Translations under genes and position numbers: made by a program | DNA from: Actinomycetota bacterium | GTDB lineage: Bacteria; Actinomycetota; Actinomycetes; Propionibacteriales; Propionibacteriaceae | Direction of reading: 5' to 3' | Assembly: GCA_020161795.1 (NCBI GenBank) | Contig: JAIUOR010000054.1 | Location: 1-41,079 of the forward strand | Length of the DNA stretch: 41,079 nt | In this document: in pieces, positions 1 to 8,758 of the stretch | How positions within the stretch are numbered: position 1 is the stretch's first letter | How the letters are laid out: every line of letters begins with the position of its first letter | The notes under the pieces: model-generated | Told to the model about the DNA's origin: nothing | Databases searched by the model: none | What the model saw: the letters and a program-made list of their open reading frames with translations, nothing else

Positions 1-1124
1 CGACCCAGGGTCACACCCAGTCGCTGCACACCAACGCGCTGGACGAGGCGATCGCGCTGCCGACCGACTTCTCCGCCCGGATCGCCCGCAACACCCAGCT
101 GTTCATCCAGCAGGAATCCGGCACCACCCGGTCGGTCGACCCGTGGGCGGGCTCGGCCTACGTCGAGCGGCTCACCTACGACCTGGCGCGCAAGGGCTGG
201 GATCTGATCCAGGAGGTCGAGGCGGCCGGCGGCATGGCCAAGGCGATCGAGGCGGGCATCCCGAAGATGCGCATCGAGGAGGCCGCGGCCCGCACCCAGG
301 CCCGGATCGACTCCGGACGGCAGCCGCTGATCGGCGTCAACAAGTACACCGTCGAGAACGATGTGCTGCCCGAGGTGCTGAAGGTCGACAACGCCAGCGT
401 CCGCGAGCAGCAGATCGCCAAGCTGCACCGGTTGCGCGCCGAGCGCGACCAGGCGGCCACGGACGAGGCGCTGGAGCGGCTCTCCTGGGCGGCGGCCAAC
501 CCGGATTCGACCGATCCCGACCGCAACCTGCTCAAGCTGGCCATCGACGCGGCCCGGGCGCGGGCCTCGGTGGGCGAGATCTCGGACGCGCTGGAGAAGC
601 ACTTCGGGCGGTTCACCGCGAACATCCGTACCATCTCCGGTGTGTACAACGCGGAATCCGGGCAGACCGAGGGCGTCCAGCAGGCTCGTGGGCTGGTCGA
701 CGACTTCGAGAAGGCCGAGGGACGCCGTCCCCGCATCCTGGTCGCCAAGATGGGCCAGGACGGTCACGACCGCGGTCAGAAGGTGATTTCGACCGCCTTC
801 GCCGACCTCGGGTTCACGGTGGACGTCGGACCGCTCTTCCAGACCCCGGAGGAGACCGCCCGCCAGGCGGTGGAGTCCGATGTGGACGTGGTGGGCGTCT
901 CGTCCCTGGCGGCCGGTCACCTCACCCTGGTGCCGGCGCTGCGGGCCGAGCTCGACAAGCTCGACCGGCAGGACATGATGATCGTGGTCGGTGGCGTCAT
1001 CCCGCCGCAGGACTTCGACGAGCTGTACGCCAACGGGGCCGACGCGATCTACCCGCCCGGCACGATCATCCCCGACGCGGCGATCGAGCTGCTCGCCAAG
1101 CTCCGGGAGCGCCTCGACGCGTGA
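1..1124 (+). CDS. mutB: Methylmalonyl-CoA mutase large subunit, 5'-truncated
   Basis: Adenosylcobalamin-dependent mutase subunit interconverting methylmalonyl-CoA and succinyl-CoA, the central step of propionate formation or propionyl-CoA use. The reading frame is open from base 3, so only about the last 373 codons are present. The window opens at the end of the substrate-binding TIM barrel (TQSLHTNALDEAIALP). The C-terminal B12-binding domain follows, with the DxHxxG motif read as DGHDRG at 759-776, whose histidine is the lower cobalt ligand in this family. The later SSLAAGH and GGVIPPQD segments complete the B12 fold. The stop overlaps the GTG start of meaB by four bases, so the two are translationally coupled. 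The small subunit gene, if present, would lie upstream, outside the window. Confidence 0.97.
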   Translation, partial: TQGHTQSLHTNALDEAIALPTDFSARIARNTQLFIQQESGTTRSVDPWAGSAYVERLTYDLARKGWDLIQEVEAAGGMAKAIEAGIPKMRIEEAAARTQARIDSGRQPLIGVNKYTVENDVLPEVLKVDNASVREQQIAKLHRLRAERDQAATDEALERLSWAAANPDSTDPDRNLLKLAIDAARARASVGEISDALEKHFGRFTANIRTISGVYNAESGQTEGVQQARGLVDDFEKAEGRRPRILVAKMGQDGHDRGQKVISTAFADLGFTVDVGPLFQTPEETARQAVESDVDVVGVSSLAAGHLTLVPALRAELDKLDRQDMMIVVGGVIPPQDFDELYANGADAIYPPGTIIPDAAIELLAKLRERLDA

Positions 1125-2278
1125 GTGACGAACTAGCGCAGCCGGACGGGATCCACGGGGCAGAGCACGCCAAGGCGCCGATCTGGCTGGAGGCCGATCC
1201 GACGCCCGGACGTCAGTACGGCGACGCCCGTCCGCTGCCGCCCGATCCGGCGCGGCGGCGGCGTCCGCTGCCCGACCCGGCCGCGCTGGCCGAGTTGGTG
1301 CTCAGCGGCTCCCGGCAGGGGATCGCGCGGGCGATCACCATGGTCGAGTCGAGCCGGCCCGCCCACCACGCCGTGGCGGCTGACCTGTTGCGCATCCTGC
1401 GTCCGCATACCGGCAAGGCGGTGCGGGTCGGCATCTCGGGTGTTCCCGGGGCCGGCAAGTCGACCTTCATCGACGCACTCGGCCGGCGTCTGATCGCCGA
1501 GGGGCACAAGGTCGCGGTGCTGGCGGTCGACCCGACCTCGGCAAAGACCGGAGGCTCGATCCTGGGCGACCGAACCCGGATGGGGGAGCTCGCCCAATCC
1601 GAGCGGGCGTTCATCCGGCCCTCGCCGGCCGGCAGCCACCTCGGCGGGGTGGCCCGGACCACCCGGGAGTCGATGTTCGTCCTCGAGGCCGCTGGCTTCG
1701 ATGTCGTCCTGGTCGAGACCGTGGGCGTGGGGCAGTCCGAGGTGGCGGTGGCGGGGATGGTCGACACCTTCCTGCTGCTCACCCTGGCGCGGGCCGGCGA
1801 TCAGTTGCAGGGCATCAAGCGCGGCATCCTGGAGATGGCCGACGTGATCGCGGTCAACAAGGCCGACGGCGACCATGAGGGCGAGGCCCGGGTCGCGGCA
1901 CGCGAGCTGGCGATCGCGATGAAGCTGATCTCGTCCGACCCCAAGGCGCCACGTCCGCCGGTGCTCACCTCGAGTTCGCTGACCGGGAAGGGCCTGGACG
2001 AGGTCTGGCAGGCGGTGCTCGATCATCGCGCGGCGCTGGAGGAGGCGGGCGAGCTGGAGGCACGCCGTGCCCGGCAGCAGCGGGAGTGGCTGTGGGCATT
2101 GGTGCGCGGCGACCTGGAGGACGCCCTGCGCACCTCACCGGCGGTGGAGGCGATGCGCGAGTCGCTGGAGGACGAGGTCGGCAGCGGCGAGCTCTCCGCG
2201 CTCGAGGCCTCGGAACAGATCCTCACCGCCTTCTACACCGAACTGGCCCGCCGCGGCTCCCACGGTCACGCCGGTTGA
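1121..2278 (+). CDS. meaB: MeaB/ArgK-family GTPase, methylmalonyl-CoA mutase chaperone
   Basis: G3E-family P-loop GTPase that gates cobalamin loading and protects methylmalonyl-CoA mutase from inactivation. It has 385 residues from a GTG that overlaps the mutB stop (GTGA), which is why this start was chosen. The Walker A GVPGAGKST is at residues 107-115. It is followed by the GGSILGDRTRM switch region, VETVGVGQSE, and the base-recognition motif NKAD. The family core begins near residue 50. The first 50 residues are a Pro/Arg/Asp-rich extension not typical of the roughly 330-residue mycobacterial homologues. Adjacency to mutB fixes the role as mutase chaperone rather than another G3E metallochaperone. 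Confidence 0.95.
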   Translation: MSDELAQPDGIHGAEHAKAPIWLEADPTPGRQYGDARPLPPDPARRRRPLPDPAALAELVLSGSRQGIARAITMVESSRPAHHAVAADLLRILRPHTGKAVRVGISGVPGAGKSTFIDALGRRLIAEGHKVAVLAVDPTSAKTGGSILGDRTRMGELAQSERAFIRPSPAGSHLGGVARTTRESMFVLEAAGFDVVLVETVGVGQSEVAVAGMVDTFLLLTLARAGDQLQGIKRGILEMADVIAVNKADGDHEGEARVAARELAIAMKLISSDPKAPRPPVLTSSSLTGKGLDEVWQAVLDHRAALEEAGELEARRARQQREWLWALVRGDLEDALRTSPAVEAMRESLEDEVGSGELSALEASEQILTAFYTELARRGSHGHAG

Positions 2279-2387
2279 GCGACGCCTCCGTCCACCTCGC
2301 TCCCCGAAATTGGGCGCTCTGATCGAGTTGGAAGGGCCTGGGCCGGACTTTTCGGCGACGTGGGTGGCGGTGCCCGCTCCGCGTCAA

Positions 2388-2393
2388 TACCCT
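2388..2393 (+). promoter_or_regulatory. Putative -10 element of the lipoprotein gene
   Basis: TACCCT fits the actinobacterial TANNNT -10 pattern and lies about 27 bases before the ATG, leaving room for a short leader with the purine-rich GCGAAGGGGA ribosome site. No convincing -35 hexamer is seen. The rest of the 141-base gap after meaB shows nothing recognisable. Confidence 0.3.
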
Positions 2394-2419
2394 GAGGCAA
2401 GCTGAGCGAAGGGGACGCC

Positions 2420-3859
2420 ATGATAGGGCGCGCACTGGCGGTGGGGTTCGCACTATTGCTCCTGGCGGGCTGTGGGGCTGAGTACCCCATGCCGCCCGCC
2501 CCGACCGTCACGGTGACGAGCACCACGGACACCACCCCGCCGGCCACGCCGACCGCCGCGCCGACGACTCCGAGCGCGACTCCGTCGCCCAGCCCGACGC
2601 CGACGCCGTCCGTCAGCCCCACCCCGACTCCGAGCGCGACCCCGGCGCCCACCCCGTCTCGCAGGCCGACGCCGACCCCGTCGCCCAGCCCCACGCGTAC
2701 GCCGACCCCCACTCCCCGGCCGACGCCCTCCCCGACTCCGACGCCGACACCGGAGCTGACGATCGCCGTCCCCGAGATCGAAGGCACGGCTCGCTACCGC
2801 AGCGAGCTCGGCTTCGAGGAGCCGAACTGGGGGCCCGGCAAGGTCACGCTGAGCTACCAGTGGTTGCGCGACGGCAAGGCGATCAAGAAGGCCACCGCGA
2901 CCAGCTACAAGGTCGCTGCCTCCGACATCGGGCACAAGTTGCGGGTGCGCGTCACCGGCAGGAAGAAGGGCTTCGCCACGGCCACCGTCGATACCGTGTC
3001 GGTCGGCCCGGTGGCGCCCGGCAAGCTCTCGGCGAAGACCCCCACCATCACCGGCTCCGCCCGGGTGGGGCGCAAGCTCACCGCCAAGGTCGATCCCTGG
3101 GGCCCGGGCGAGGTGAAGCTCGCCTGGCAGTGGTACCGCGGTGACGCGAAGATCGCCAAGGCGACCAAGACCACGTACACGCTGACCCCGGACGATGCCG
3201 GCAAGCTCATCAAGGTTCGGGTGGTGGGCAGTGCCGAGCACTTCGACAAGGCCACCACGTACTCCGAGCCGACCGGGAAGGTCGCTGCCGGCGGGCTCGG
3301 CCCCACCCCGACCCCGCTGTACTCCGGAACGGCCCAGGTCGGGCAGAAGGTCACTGCGCTGCCCCGGGAATGGGGGCCGGGGGAGGTCGAGCTCGCCTAC
3401 CAGTGGTACCGCGAGACCGCCGACGGCCAGGTGAAGATCGAGGGTGCCACGAAGGTCTCCTACGTGTTCACTCCGGCCGATCTCGGCACCCGGGCCAGGG
3501 TGCGGGTCACCGGATCGAAGCCCGGCTACGAGACGACATCGAAGTTGTCGGGCTGGACCGCGGAGGTGGCGCCCGGGACGCTCGAACCGGCCAAGCCCGT
3601 CGTCAGTGGGTTGCCGGTCAGTGGGCGGACGCTGACCGTCGACCCGGGCGAGTGGGGCCCGGGAGAGGTGGAGTTCAGCTATCGCTGGTATCGCGACGAT
3701 CTAGTGCTGTCCCGGGAGATGGAGAGCACGCTGCTGTTGAGCGGGGCGGATGTCGGTCACACGATCACCGTCCGGGTGCGCGGCGAGTTGGACGGCTACG
3801 AGTCGGCGACCCTGGCCTCGTCGCCGACCGATCCGGTGCTGGCCCGCGAGCGGCGGTAG
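2420..3859 (+). CDS. Surface lipoprotein with Pro/Thr stalk and four Ig-like repeats
   Basis: A 479-residue exported lipoprotein. The signal peptide ends in lipobox LAGC, with Cys18 as lipidation site. Residues about 22-112 form a low-complexity stalk made almost only of Pro, Thr, Ser and Ala. After this come four repeats of roughly 90 residues, each containing WGPG(E/K)V, then YQW(Y/L)R or YRWYRD, a conserved D-hG turn and VRVTG or VRVRG followed by GY/GF. This is the Ig-like repeat common in actinobacterial surface proteins. The protein probably projects through the cell wall, but no catalytic domain or specific ligand can be named. It stands alone, with its own ribosome site GAAGGGGA. Stalk length could vary between strains because the DNA at about 2500-2755 is a short-period repeat. 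Confidence 0.85.
   Translation: MIGRALAVGFALLLLAGCGAEYPMPPAPTVTVTSTTDTTPPATPTAAPTTPSATPSPSPTPTPSVSPTPTPSATPAPTPSRRPTPTPSPSPTRTPTPTPRPTPSPTPTPTPELTIAVPEIEGTARYRSELGFEEPNWGPGKVTLSYQWLRDGKAIKKATATSYKVAASDIGHKLRVRVTGRKKGFATATVDTVSVGPVAPGKLSAKTPTITGSARVGRKLTAKVDPWGPGEVKLAWQWYRGDAKIAKATKTTYTLTPDDAGKLIKVRVVGSAEHFDKATTYSEPTGKVAAGGLGPTPTPLYSGTAQVGQKVTALPREWGPGEVELAYQWYRETADGQVKIEGATKVSYVFTPADLGTRARVRVTGSKPGYETTSKLSGWTAEVAPGTLEPAKPVVSGLPVSGRTLTVDPGEWGPGEVEFSYRWYRDDLVLSREMESTLLLSGADVGHTITVRVRGELDGYESATLASSPTDPVLARERR
2500..2755 (+). repeat. Low-complexity Pro/Thr/Ser-coding tract
   Basis: Short-period, C-rich degenerate repeats of CCGAC, CCGTC and CCCCG triplets that encode the lipoprotein stalk. The tract would be prone to slippage and in-frame length change. 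Confidence 0.7.
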
Positions 3860-3950
3860 CCCGCGCCGTCCAGCTGGGCCCGGGCCGGCCCGAGGATCCG
3901 GAAGCGGACCTACCCGATCCGTGCCGAGCCGGCTGCCCCGGCCGTGACCT

Positions 3951-3966
3951 GAGGTGGATCCACCTC
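3951..3966. repeat. Perfect 16-bp palindrome upstream of the COG0212/BMP operon
   Basis: GAGGTGGATCCACCTC is self-complementary over all 16 bases. It lies in the 246-base gap after the lipoprotein gene, about 104 bases before the -35 of the operon promoter. It could be an operator or a short hairpin. No T-run follows, so a classical intrinsic terminator is not indicated. It has an A/T centre, unlike the CG centre usual for LacI-family sites. The ten-base half GGATCCACCT recurs at 10745-10754 over the start of the divergent LacI gene, which may be chance. Confidence 0.55.
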
Positions 3967-4069
3967 CCGCGGAGGCCGGCTCGCGGCCGATGGCCGTCGA
4001 ATGACGGCGCGCCCTCCCGATGCACATCCGGGCCGGCCCGGCATCGCGGTTCCAGATCCGGGGAATGGC

Positions 4070-4098
4070 TTTACAGCAGGTATCCAATCGTTTAGTGT
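4070..4098 (+). promoter_or_regulatory. Promoter of the COG0212/BMP operon, leaderless type
   Basis: TTTACA (4070-4075) resembles a -35 element. After a 17-base spacer comes TAGTGT (4093-4098), a TANNNT -10 element. The expected transcription start is at or next to the A of the ATG at 4106. No ribosome-binding sequence is visible before that ATG, so a leaderless mRNA is the simplest reading. Confidence 0.6.
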
Positions 4099-4105
4099 CC
4101 AGCCC

Positions 4106-4873
4106 ATGACGAGCGAAGCGACGCGGTGGCGGGGGCGCCACCAGGGCAAGGATGCACTGCGGGAGAGCGTCTGGTCGGCGCTGGAGGCCGCGGGCGCGGT
4201 GGACGGCGATCCGCGTGGCGGCATCCCCGACTTCGACGGTGCCGATCGGGCCGCCGACATGCTGGCCGAGCAGGATTTCTGGCGCGATGCCGCGGTCGTG
4301 AAGTGCACTCCCGACGCCTGCCAGGCACCCATCCGGTTGCGGGCGCTGCAGGAGGGCAAGCTCCTCTACATGGCCTACCCGCAGATCAAGGTCTACCCCT
4401 GCTTCATCGAACTGACCGCGGAAGCGATCGCGGCCAAGGGGGTCTCCCTCGAAGAGGCCTCCACGATGGACGGGGCGATCGCCTACGGCCGTCCCGTGCC
4501 GTTCGAGGAGATGCGGCATATCGACCTGGTGAACGTCGGCTCGGTTGCCGTCACGATCGCCGGCGGCCGCACCGGAAAGGGTGCCGGGTTCGCCGACATC
4601 GAGCTCGCGCTGCTGCGTGACGCAGGCGTCGTGGATTCGTCCACCGTCATCGCCTCGACCGTGCATCCGCTGAGCATCGTCCCCGACGAGGATCTGCCCA
4701 TGACCCCCACCGATTCCACGATCGACTGGGTGGTGACCGAGGAAGGCGCGTACCGCACCACCAGCCCGCGCGTCGAGGTGCAGGGAATCGACTGGGACCT
4801 CGTCCAGCCCGACCAGCTCCAGACGATTCCGATCCTCGCCCAGCTCGCCGCTGCTCGCGCAACCGGCGCCTGA
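4106..4873 (+). CDS. COG0212 5-formyltetrahydrofolate cyclo-ligase-like protein (MTHFSD type)
   Basis: A 255-residue member of the 5-formyl-THF cyclo-ligase fold, but of the COG0212 paralogue group rather than the folate enzyme itself. The tell-tale segments are VWSALEAAG, IPDFDGADRAA, VVKCTPDACQAPIR and GKLLYMAYP in the N-terminal half, and GRTGKGAGFADIELALL where the true enzyme has a G-GYYDR motif. COG0212 proteins have been linked by comparative genomics and genetics to thiamin metabolism, with no settled reaction. The start at 4106 is chosen because it begins the family homology and sits seven bases after a good -10. It is 36 bases upstream of the BMP lipoprotein and so probably co-transcribed with the importer. 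A true MthfS activity cannot be excluded. Confidence 0.85.
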   Translation: MTSEATRWRGRHQGKDALRESVWSALEAAGAVDGDPRGGIPDFDGADRAADMLAEQDFWRDAAVVKCTPDACQAPIRLRALQEGKLLYMAYPQIKVYPCFIELTAEAIAAKGVSLEEASTMDGAIAYGRPVPFEEMRHIDLVNVGSVAVTIAGGRTGKGAGFADIELALLRDAGVVDSSTVIASTVHPLSIVPDEDLPMTPTDSTIDWVVTEEGAYRTTSPRVEVQGIDWDLVQPDQLQTIPILAQLAAARATGA

Positions 4874-4909
4874 CCACAGCGGTTCCACGCCCGCACCACA
4901 AGGAGAGAA

Positions 4910-6022
4910 ATGAAGAAGAGATCCCTGCTAGCGGGCGCGGTCATCGCCGCGGCCGCTCTCCTGCTGAGCGCCTGCAGCCCCGGTGGCAGCAGCACCCCGG
5001 GAGAGAGCACCCAGCCCCCGGCCGGCGAAGCCGGCCTCAACATCAAGTACGTCATCAACGGCACCCTGGGTGACAAGTCGTTCATCGACTCCGCCTACCG
5101 CGGGCTCTCCGAGGCCGCCGACACGCTGGGCTACACCGTCAAGACGGTGGAGCTCGGCTACGACGAGAGCACCTGGGAATCCGGTCTGGCCGATGCGGCC
5201 GCGGGCGACGACTACGACATCCTGGTCGCCGGCTCGTACAGCATGTCCGACTACATCGGCCGAGTGGCGCCGCAGTACCCCGACAAGAAGTTCTGGGTCT
5301 ACGACGCCCCGCCGGACTACTCCGGCAAGGTCGGCTGCTCGAACGCCTGTGAGAACGTCTACTCGGTGACCTTCAAGCAGAACGAGGGCTCCTACCTCGT
5401 CGGCTACCTGGTCCAGCTCCAGCTGGCTGCCAGCGCGCTGCCCGGCGCCGAGGGCCTCACCAAGGCCGGCATCGTCGGTGGACAGGACATCCCGGTGATC
5501 AACGACTTCATCGCCGGGTTCAAGAACGGCTTCGCCGACGCCGGAGGCAATGCCGCCGATGTCATCGTGCAGTACGTCGGTGGTGACAAGGCATTCAACG
5601 ACCCCGCGCGCGGCAAGGAGATCGCCGCGGCGATGTTCGAGCAGGGCGCCGGTGTCGTCTGGGGCGTCGCGGGCGGTTCCGGAGCCGGTGTCATGGAGGC
5701 GGCCGCGGGTGCCGGCCGCTACTCGGTCGGCGTCGACTCCGACCAGTACCAGACGATCGAGGACGAGACGCTGCGCGACACCATCCTCACCTCGATGGTG
5801 AAGAACGTGGACGCGGCGCTGCTGCGCGCGGCGCAGCTCCACAAGGAGGGCACCCTGGTCTACGGCGCCGCCGAGAACGTGGGCATCGCCGAGAACGGCG
5901 TGGCGCTCGCGACGGACAATGCGAACTTCGAGAAGCTCGTGTCCGCCGACATCGCCGCGAAGGTGGAAGCTGCGGCGGCGGAGGTCAAGTCCGGCGCTGT
6001 GAAGGTCGATACCGCGTTCTGA
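4910..6022 (+). CDS. BMP-family ABC transporter substrate-binding lipoprotein
   Basis: A 370-residue binding lipoprotein of the Med/BmpA/PnrA family, whose characterised members bind purine nucleosides. The signal peptide MKKRSLLAGAV... ends in lipobox LSAC. Family motifs are GDKSFIDSAYRG, the YDIL/AGSYS strand, VWGVAGGSGAGV, VGVDSDQ and LTSMVKNVDAAL. The ribosome site AAGGAGAG precedes the ATG. The gene is the second of an operon COG0212, binding protein, ATPase, permease, permease. The ligand is probably a nucleoside, given adenosine deaminase nearby, but the first operon gene leaves open a thiamin-related compound. The binding-pocket residues were not modelled. Confidence 0.92.
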   Translation: MKKRSLLAGAVIAAAALLLSACSPGGSSTPGESTQPPAGEAGLNIKYVINGTLGDKSFIDSAYRGLSEAADTLGYTVKTVELGYDESTWESGLADAAAGDDYDILVAGSYSMSDYIGRVAPQYPDKKFWVYDAPPDYSGKVGCSNACENVYSVTFKQNEGSYLVGYLVQLQLAASALPGAEGLTKAGIVGGQDIPVINDFIAGFKNGFADAGGNAADVIVQYVGGDKAFNDPARGKEIAAAMFEQGAGVVWGVAGGSGAGVMEAAAGAGRYSVGVDSDQYQTIEDETLRDTILTSMVKNVDAALLRAAQLHKEGTLVYGAAENVGIAENGVALATDNANFEKLVSADIAAKVEAAAAEVKSGAVKVDTAF

Positions 6023-6023
6023 C

Positions 6024-7610
6024 GTGGCTCGATTCGCTCAGACCGGTTCGGCGGCGCCCAGCGCGGGTGCCGCCGAACCGGCGACTCCAGCGGTGCGCTT
6101 CGAGCGCATCCGCAAGGAGTACCCCAACGGGGTTGTCGCCTGTGAGTCGATCTCCTTCGAGATCCAGCCCGGCACCGTCCACGCCATCATCGGGGAGAAC
6201 GGCGCAGGCAAGTCCACCTTGATGAAGGTGCTCTACGGCATGGAGCAGCCCAGCTCCGGCCAGATCCTCTTCGACGGCCAAGCCGTCACGATTCCCTCCC
6301 CGCAGTCGGCCATCGACCACGGCATCGGGATGGTCCACCAGGCCTTCATGACCGTCGGCACCTTCACGATCACCCAGAACATCACCCTCGGTGCCGAGCC
6401 CCAGCGACGGGGCTTCGTCGACAGCCGGCGGGCGGTCGCCGAGGTGGACGAACTCGCGCGGCGCTTCCAGCTCGACATCGACCCGCTCGCCCGCGCCCAG
6501 GACGTCTCGGTCGGGATGTTGCAGCGCGCCGAGATTCTGAAGGCCCTCTACCGAGGGGCCCGCATCCTCATCCTCGACGAGCCCACCGCCGTGCTGACGC
6601 CGCAGGAGACCATCGAGCTGTTCCGCGCGCTGCGCGGCTTCGCGGCCTCCGGCCGCACCGTCATCTTCATCTCGCACAAACTCCGCGAGGTGCTGGAGAT
6701 CGCCGACGAGATCACCGTGATGCGCGGCGGGCACCTGGTGGGACAGACCACTCCCGAGGCCACCGACGAGGTGGCGCTCGCCGGCCTCATGGTGGGGCGA
6801 TCCATCGCCATCGCCGATCGGCACCCGGCCGCCGCCGCGGGCGAGGTCGCCCTCGAGGTGGCCGGGCTGAGCTGCCTCAACGACCTGGAACGCCCCGCCT
6901 GCACCGAGGTTGACCTGGAGGTCCGGGCCGGCGAGATCGTCGGCATCGTGGGCGTCGAGGGCAACGGCCAGACCGAGCTCGTCGAGGTCATCGCCGGCCT
7001 GCGCGCGCCCACCGGCGGAGAGATCCACCTGCACGGCGACGTCATCACCCAGGCCAGCGTCCGGTCCCGCCGGGCAGCCGGGCTGCACCACATCCCCGAA
7101 GACCGTATGAAGAACGGGGTCGCGCTGCCGGAGTCGATCGAGGACAACCTGATAGTCGACCGCTACACCGGTTCGACCGTCCGGCGTCACGGGCTGCTCA
7201 GCCCGAAACGCATCGGGCGGTTCGCCGAGGAGCTCATCTCGCGATTCGGCGTTCGCGCGGCCGACAGCAAGGTGCCGGCCGGCTCACTCTCCGGCGGCAA
7301 CATTCAGAAGCTGATCGTCGCGCGCGAACTCGGCGATCAGCCGCTGGTGCTGCTCGCCTCGCAACCCACGCGGGGTGTCGACATCGGGGCGATGGAGTTC
7401 ATCTACGCCGAGCTGCGCGAGGCACGGGACGCCGGCTGCGCGGTGCTGCTGGTCTCGGCCGACCTCGGCGAGGCGCTGACGCTTTCTGATCGCATCGCGG
7501 TCATCCGCAACGGGCGGGTCGTGGCCCGCTTCGACGACGTCGCCGCGGTGACGGAGGAGGACCTCGGACGGCACATGCTCGGTGCCGCCGAGAGCAAGGA
7601 GCCGGCATGA
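6024..7610 (+). CDS. BMP/nucleoside-type ABC importer ATP-binding protein (two fused NBDs)
   Basis: A 528-residue cytoplasmic ATPase with two nucleotide-binding domains in one chain, as in sugar (RbsA) and nucleoside (NupO/YufO) importers. Domain 1 is complete: Walker A GENGAGKST, signature region VSVGMLQR, Walker B ILILDEPTA and switch ISHKL. Domain 2 has a degenerate Walker A (GVEGNGQTE) and a degenerate Walker B (LVLLASQPTRGVD, lacking the DE pair) but an intact LSGGNIQK signature. One competent and one structural ATP site is usual in this family. The GTG start follows the binding-protein stop by one base, and the stop overlaps the next ATG (ATGA). Confidence 0.94.
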   Translation: MARFAQTGSAAPSAGAAEPATPAVRFERIRKEYPNGVVACESISFEIQPGTVHAIIGENGAGKSTLMKVLYGMEQPSSGQILFDGQAVTIPSPQSAIDHGIGMVHQAFMTVGTFTITQNITLGAEPQRRGFVDSRRAVAEVDELARRFQLDIDPLARAQDVSVGMLQRAEILKALYRGARILILDEPTAVLTPQETIELFRALRGFAASGRTVIFISHKLREVLEIADEITVMRGGHLVGQTTPEATDEVALAGLMVGRSIAIADRHPAAAAGEVALEVAGLSCLNDLERPACTEVDLEVRAGEIVGIVGVEGNGQTELVEVIAGLRAPTGGEIHLHGDVITQASVRSRRAAGLHHIPEDRMKNGVALPESIEDNLIVDRYTGSTVRRHGLLSPKRIGRFAEELISRFGVRAADSKVPAGSLSGGNIQKLIVARELGDQPLVLLASQPTRGVDIGAMEFIYAELREARDAGCAVLLVSADLGEALTLSDRIAVIRNGRVVARFDDVAAVTEEDLGRHMLGAAESKEPA

Positions 7611-8758
7611 CCGCCACCGAATCCGCTGCTGTCGCGCCGCCGGTGCCCGGCGACGATCGCGAGGCCGCCCGCGCCCGGGTGCACCGGCAGCGGCGCAGCG
7701 ACCTGGTCGCCGCCTTCGTGGCGATGATCGTCACGATCGTGATCGCCCTGGCGATCGGCTTCGTCATCCTGCTCATCGTCGGGAAGGACGCCGTCGCGGC
7801 CTACGAATGGCTGCTCACCGGCCCGTTCTCCCGCACCACCCGGATCGGGCGGGTCCTGATCGACACCACCACGCTGACGATCCTCGGCCTCTCGGTCGCG
7901 ATCCCGTTCCGCGCCGGGCTGATGAGCCTGGGCGCCGAGGGCCAGCTCTACATGGGAGCGCTGACCGCCGCGGTCGTCGGCCTGGCCTTCCCGCTCCCGC
8001 CCGGGCTCGGCATCCTCGTCCCCGCGCTGGCGGCGATGGTCGCCGGGGCGATCGTGGGCTTCGTCCCCGGGTGGATGAAGGCGCAGTTCGGCGCGAACGA
8101 ACTGGTGTCGAGCCTCATGCTCAACACCGTCCTGGTGCGCATCTACGGCTACATCCTCACCGAATACCTCACCGAGGAAGGCTCCACCAGCGTCGCCTCG
8201 GCGTACCTGCCGAACGAGTCGCTCATCCCCACCTTCACCCAGCTGACCGGCGTCAGCTTCGACCAGGCCAACCTGGCCGTCGTGCTCGTGCCGATCCTGG
8301 CGGTCGCCGTCTGGCTGATCCTGCAGCGCACGAGCCTGGGCTACGAGGTACGGATGACCGGCAGCAACCGGCTGTTCGCGGCCTACGGCGGCATCTCCTC
8401 GCGCAGGGTGATCATCCTGTCGTTCATCATCAGCGGTGCGATCGCGGGCATCGCGGGCGCCCACCTGGTGCAGGGCGTGAACGGCCGGGCGCTGCTCACC
8501 CTCTCGGTCGGCACCGGATTCACCGGCATCATGATCGCGATCCTCGCGCGGAACAACCCGATCGTGATCCCGTTCGCCGCCTTCTTCTACAGTTATCTCA
8601 AGATCGGTGGGGACGTCATGGAGCAGGAGCTCTCCGTCGGCACCGAGATCGTCAACGTGATCCTGGCGCTGATCGTGCTGCTCGTCACCTCCCAATTCGT
8701 GATGAGCCTGGTGAAACGCAGACGACTCTCCCGACTCGAGGCGAAGGGCCAGCCATGA
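7607..8758 (+). CDS. BMP/nucleoside-type ABC importer permease 1
   Basis: A 383-residue inner-membrane permease of the BPD_transp_2 (RbsC/NupP-like) family. A basic cytoplasmic N-terminus of about 40 residues is followed by about eight to ten hydrophobic segments. Characteristic strings are GAEGQLYMGAL, NELVSSLMLNTV and the coupling region RMTGSNRLFAAYGGIS, which would contact the ATPase. The GARNNP-like loop before the end (ILARNNPIVIPFAAF) is typical of the family. It is ATGA-coupled to both the ATPase upstream and permease 2 downstream. Confidence 0.93.
   Translation: MTATESAAVAPPVPGDDREAARARVHRQRRSDLVAAFVAMIVTIVIALAIGFVILLIVGKDAVAAYEWLLTGPFSRTTRIGRVLIDTTTLTILGLSVAIPFRAGLMSLGAEGQLYMGALTAAVVGLAFPLPPGLGILVPALAAMVAGAIVGFVPGWMKAQFGANELVSSLMLNTVLVRIYGYILTEYLTEEGSTSVASAYLPNESLIPTFTQLTGVSFDQANLAVVLVPILAVAVWLILQRTSLGYEVRMTGSNRLFAAYGGISSRRVIILSFIISGAIAGIAGAHLVQGVNGRALLTLSVGTGFTGIMIAILARNNPIVIPFAAFFYSYLKIGGDVMEQELSVGTEIVNVILALIVLLVTSQFVMSLVKRRRLSRLEAKGQP

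Noticed and set aside
143-1120. Extension of the MeaB reading frame 326 codons upstream
   Set aside because: That part overlaps mutB in another frame and reads as low-complexity Arg/Gly/Pro sequence. The GTG at 1121 begins sensible protein sequence.
1133-2026. Long open frame opposite meaB (297 codons), and similar long antisense frames such as 3701-4888, 4928-5842, 5985-7190, 7403-8770 and 20279-21418
   Set aside because: Their translations are Arg/Gly/Asp/His-rich without family motifs and mirror well-supported genes. They are the usual shadow frames of high-GC DNA.
3945-3975. ACCTGAGGTGGAT-like string resembling part of a TPP riboswitch upstream of the COG0212 gene
   Set aside because: Only the ACCTGA-like portion is present. 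There is no CTGAGA partner upstream and no recognisable second arm, and the element lies upstream of a promoter that appears to start at the ATG, so it would not be in the mRNA.
4081-4099. CG-containing sequence ATCCAATCGTTTAGT as an operator for the nearby LacI protein
   Set aside because: Only about three of six positions around the CG are symmetric, and it is better explained as spacer and -10.
4001-4105. Longer N-terminus for the COG0212 protein from an ATG at 4001
   Set aside because: No homology in those 35 residues, and a promoter with -10 at 4093-4098 lies within them.
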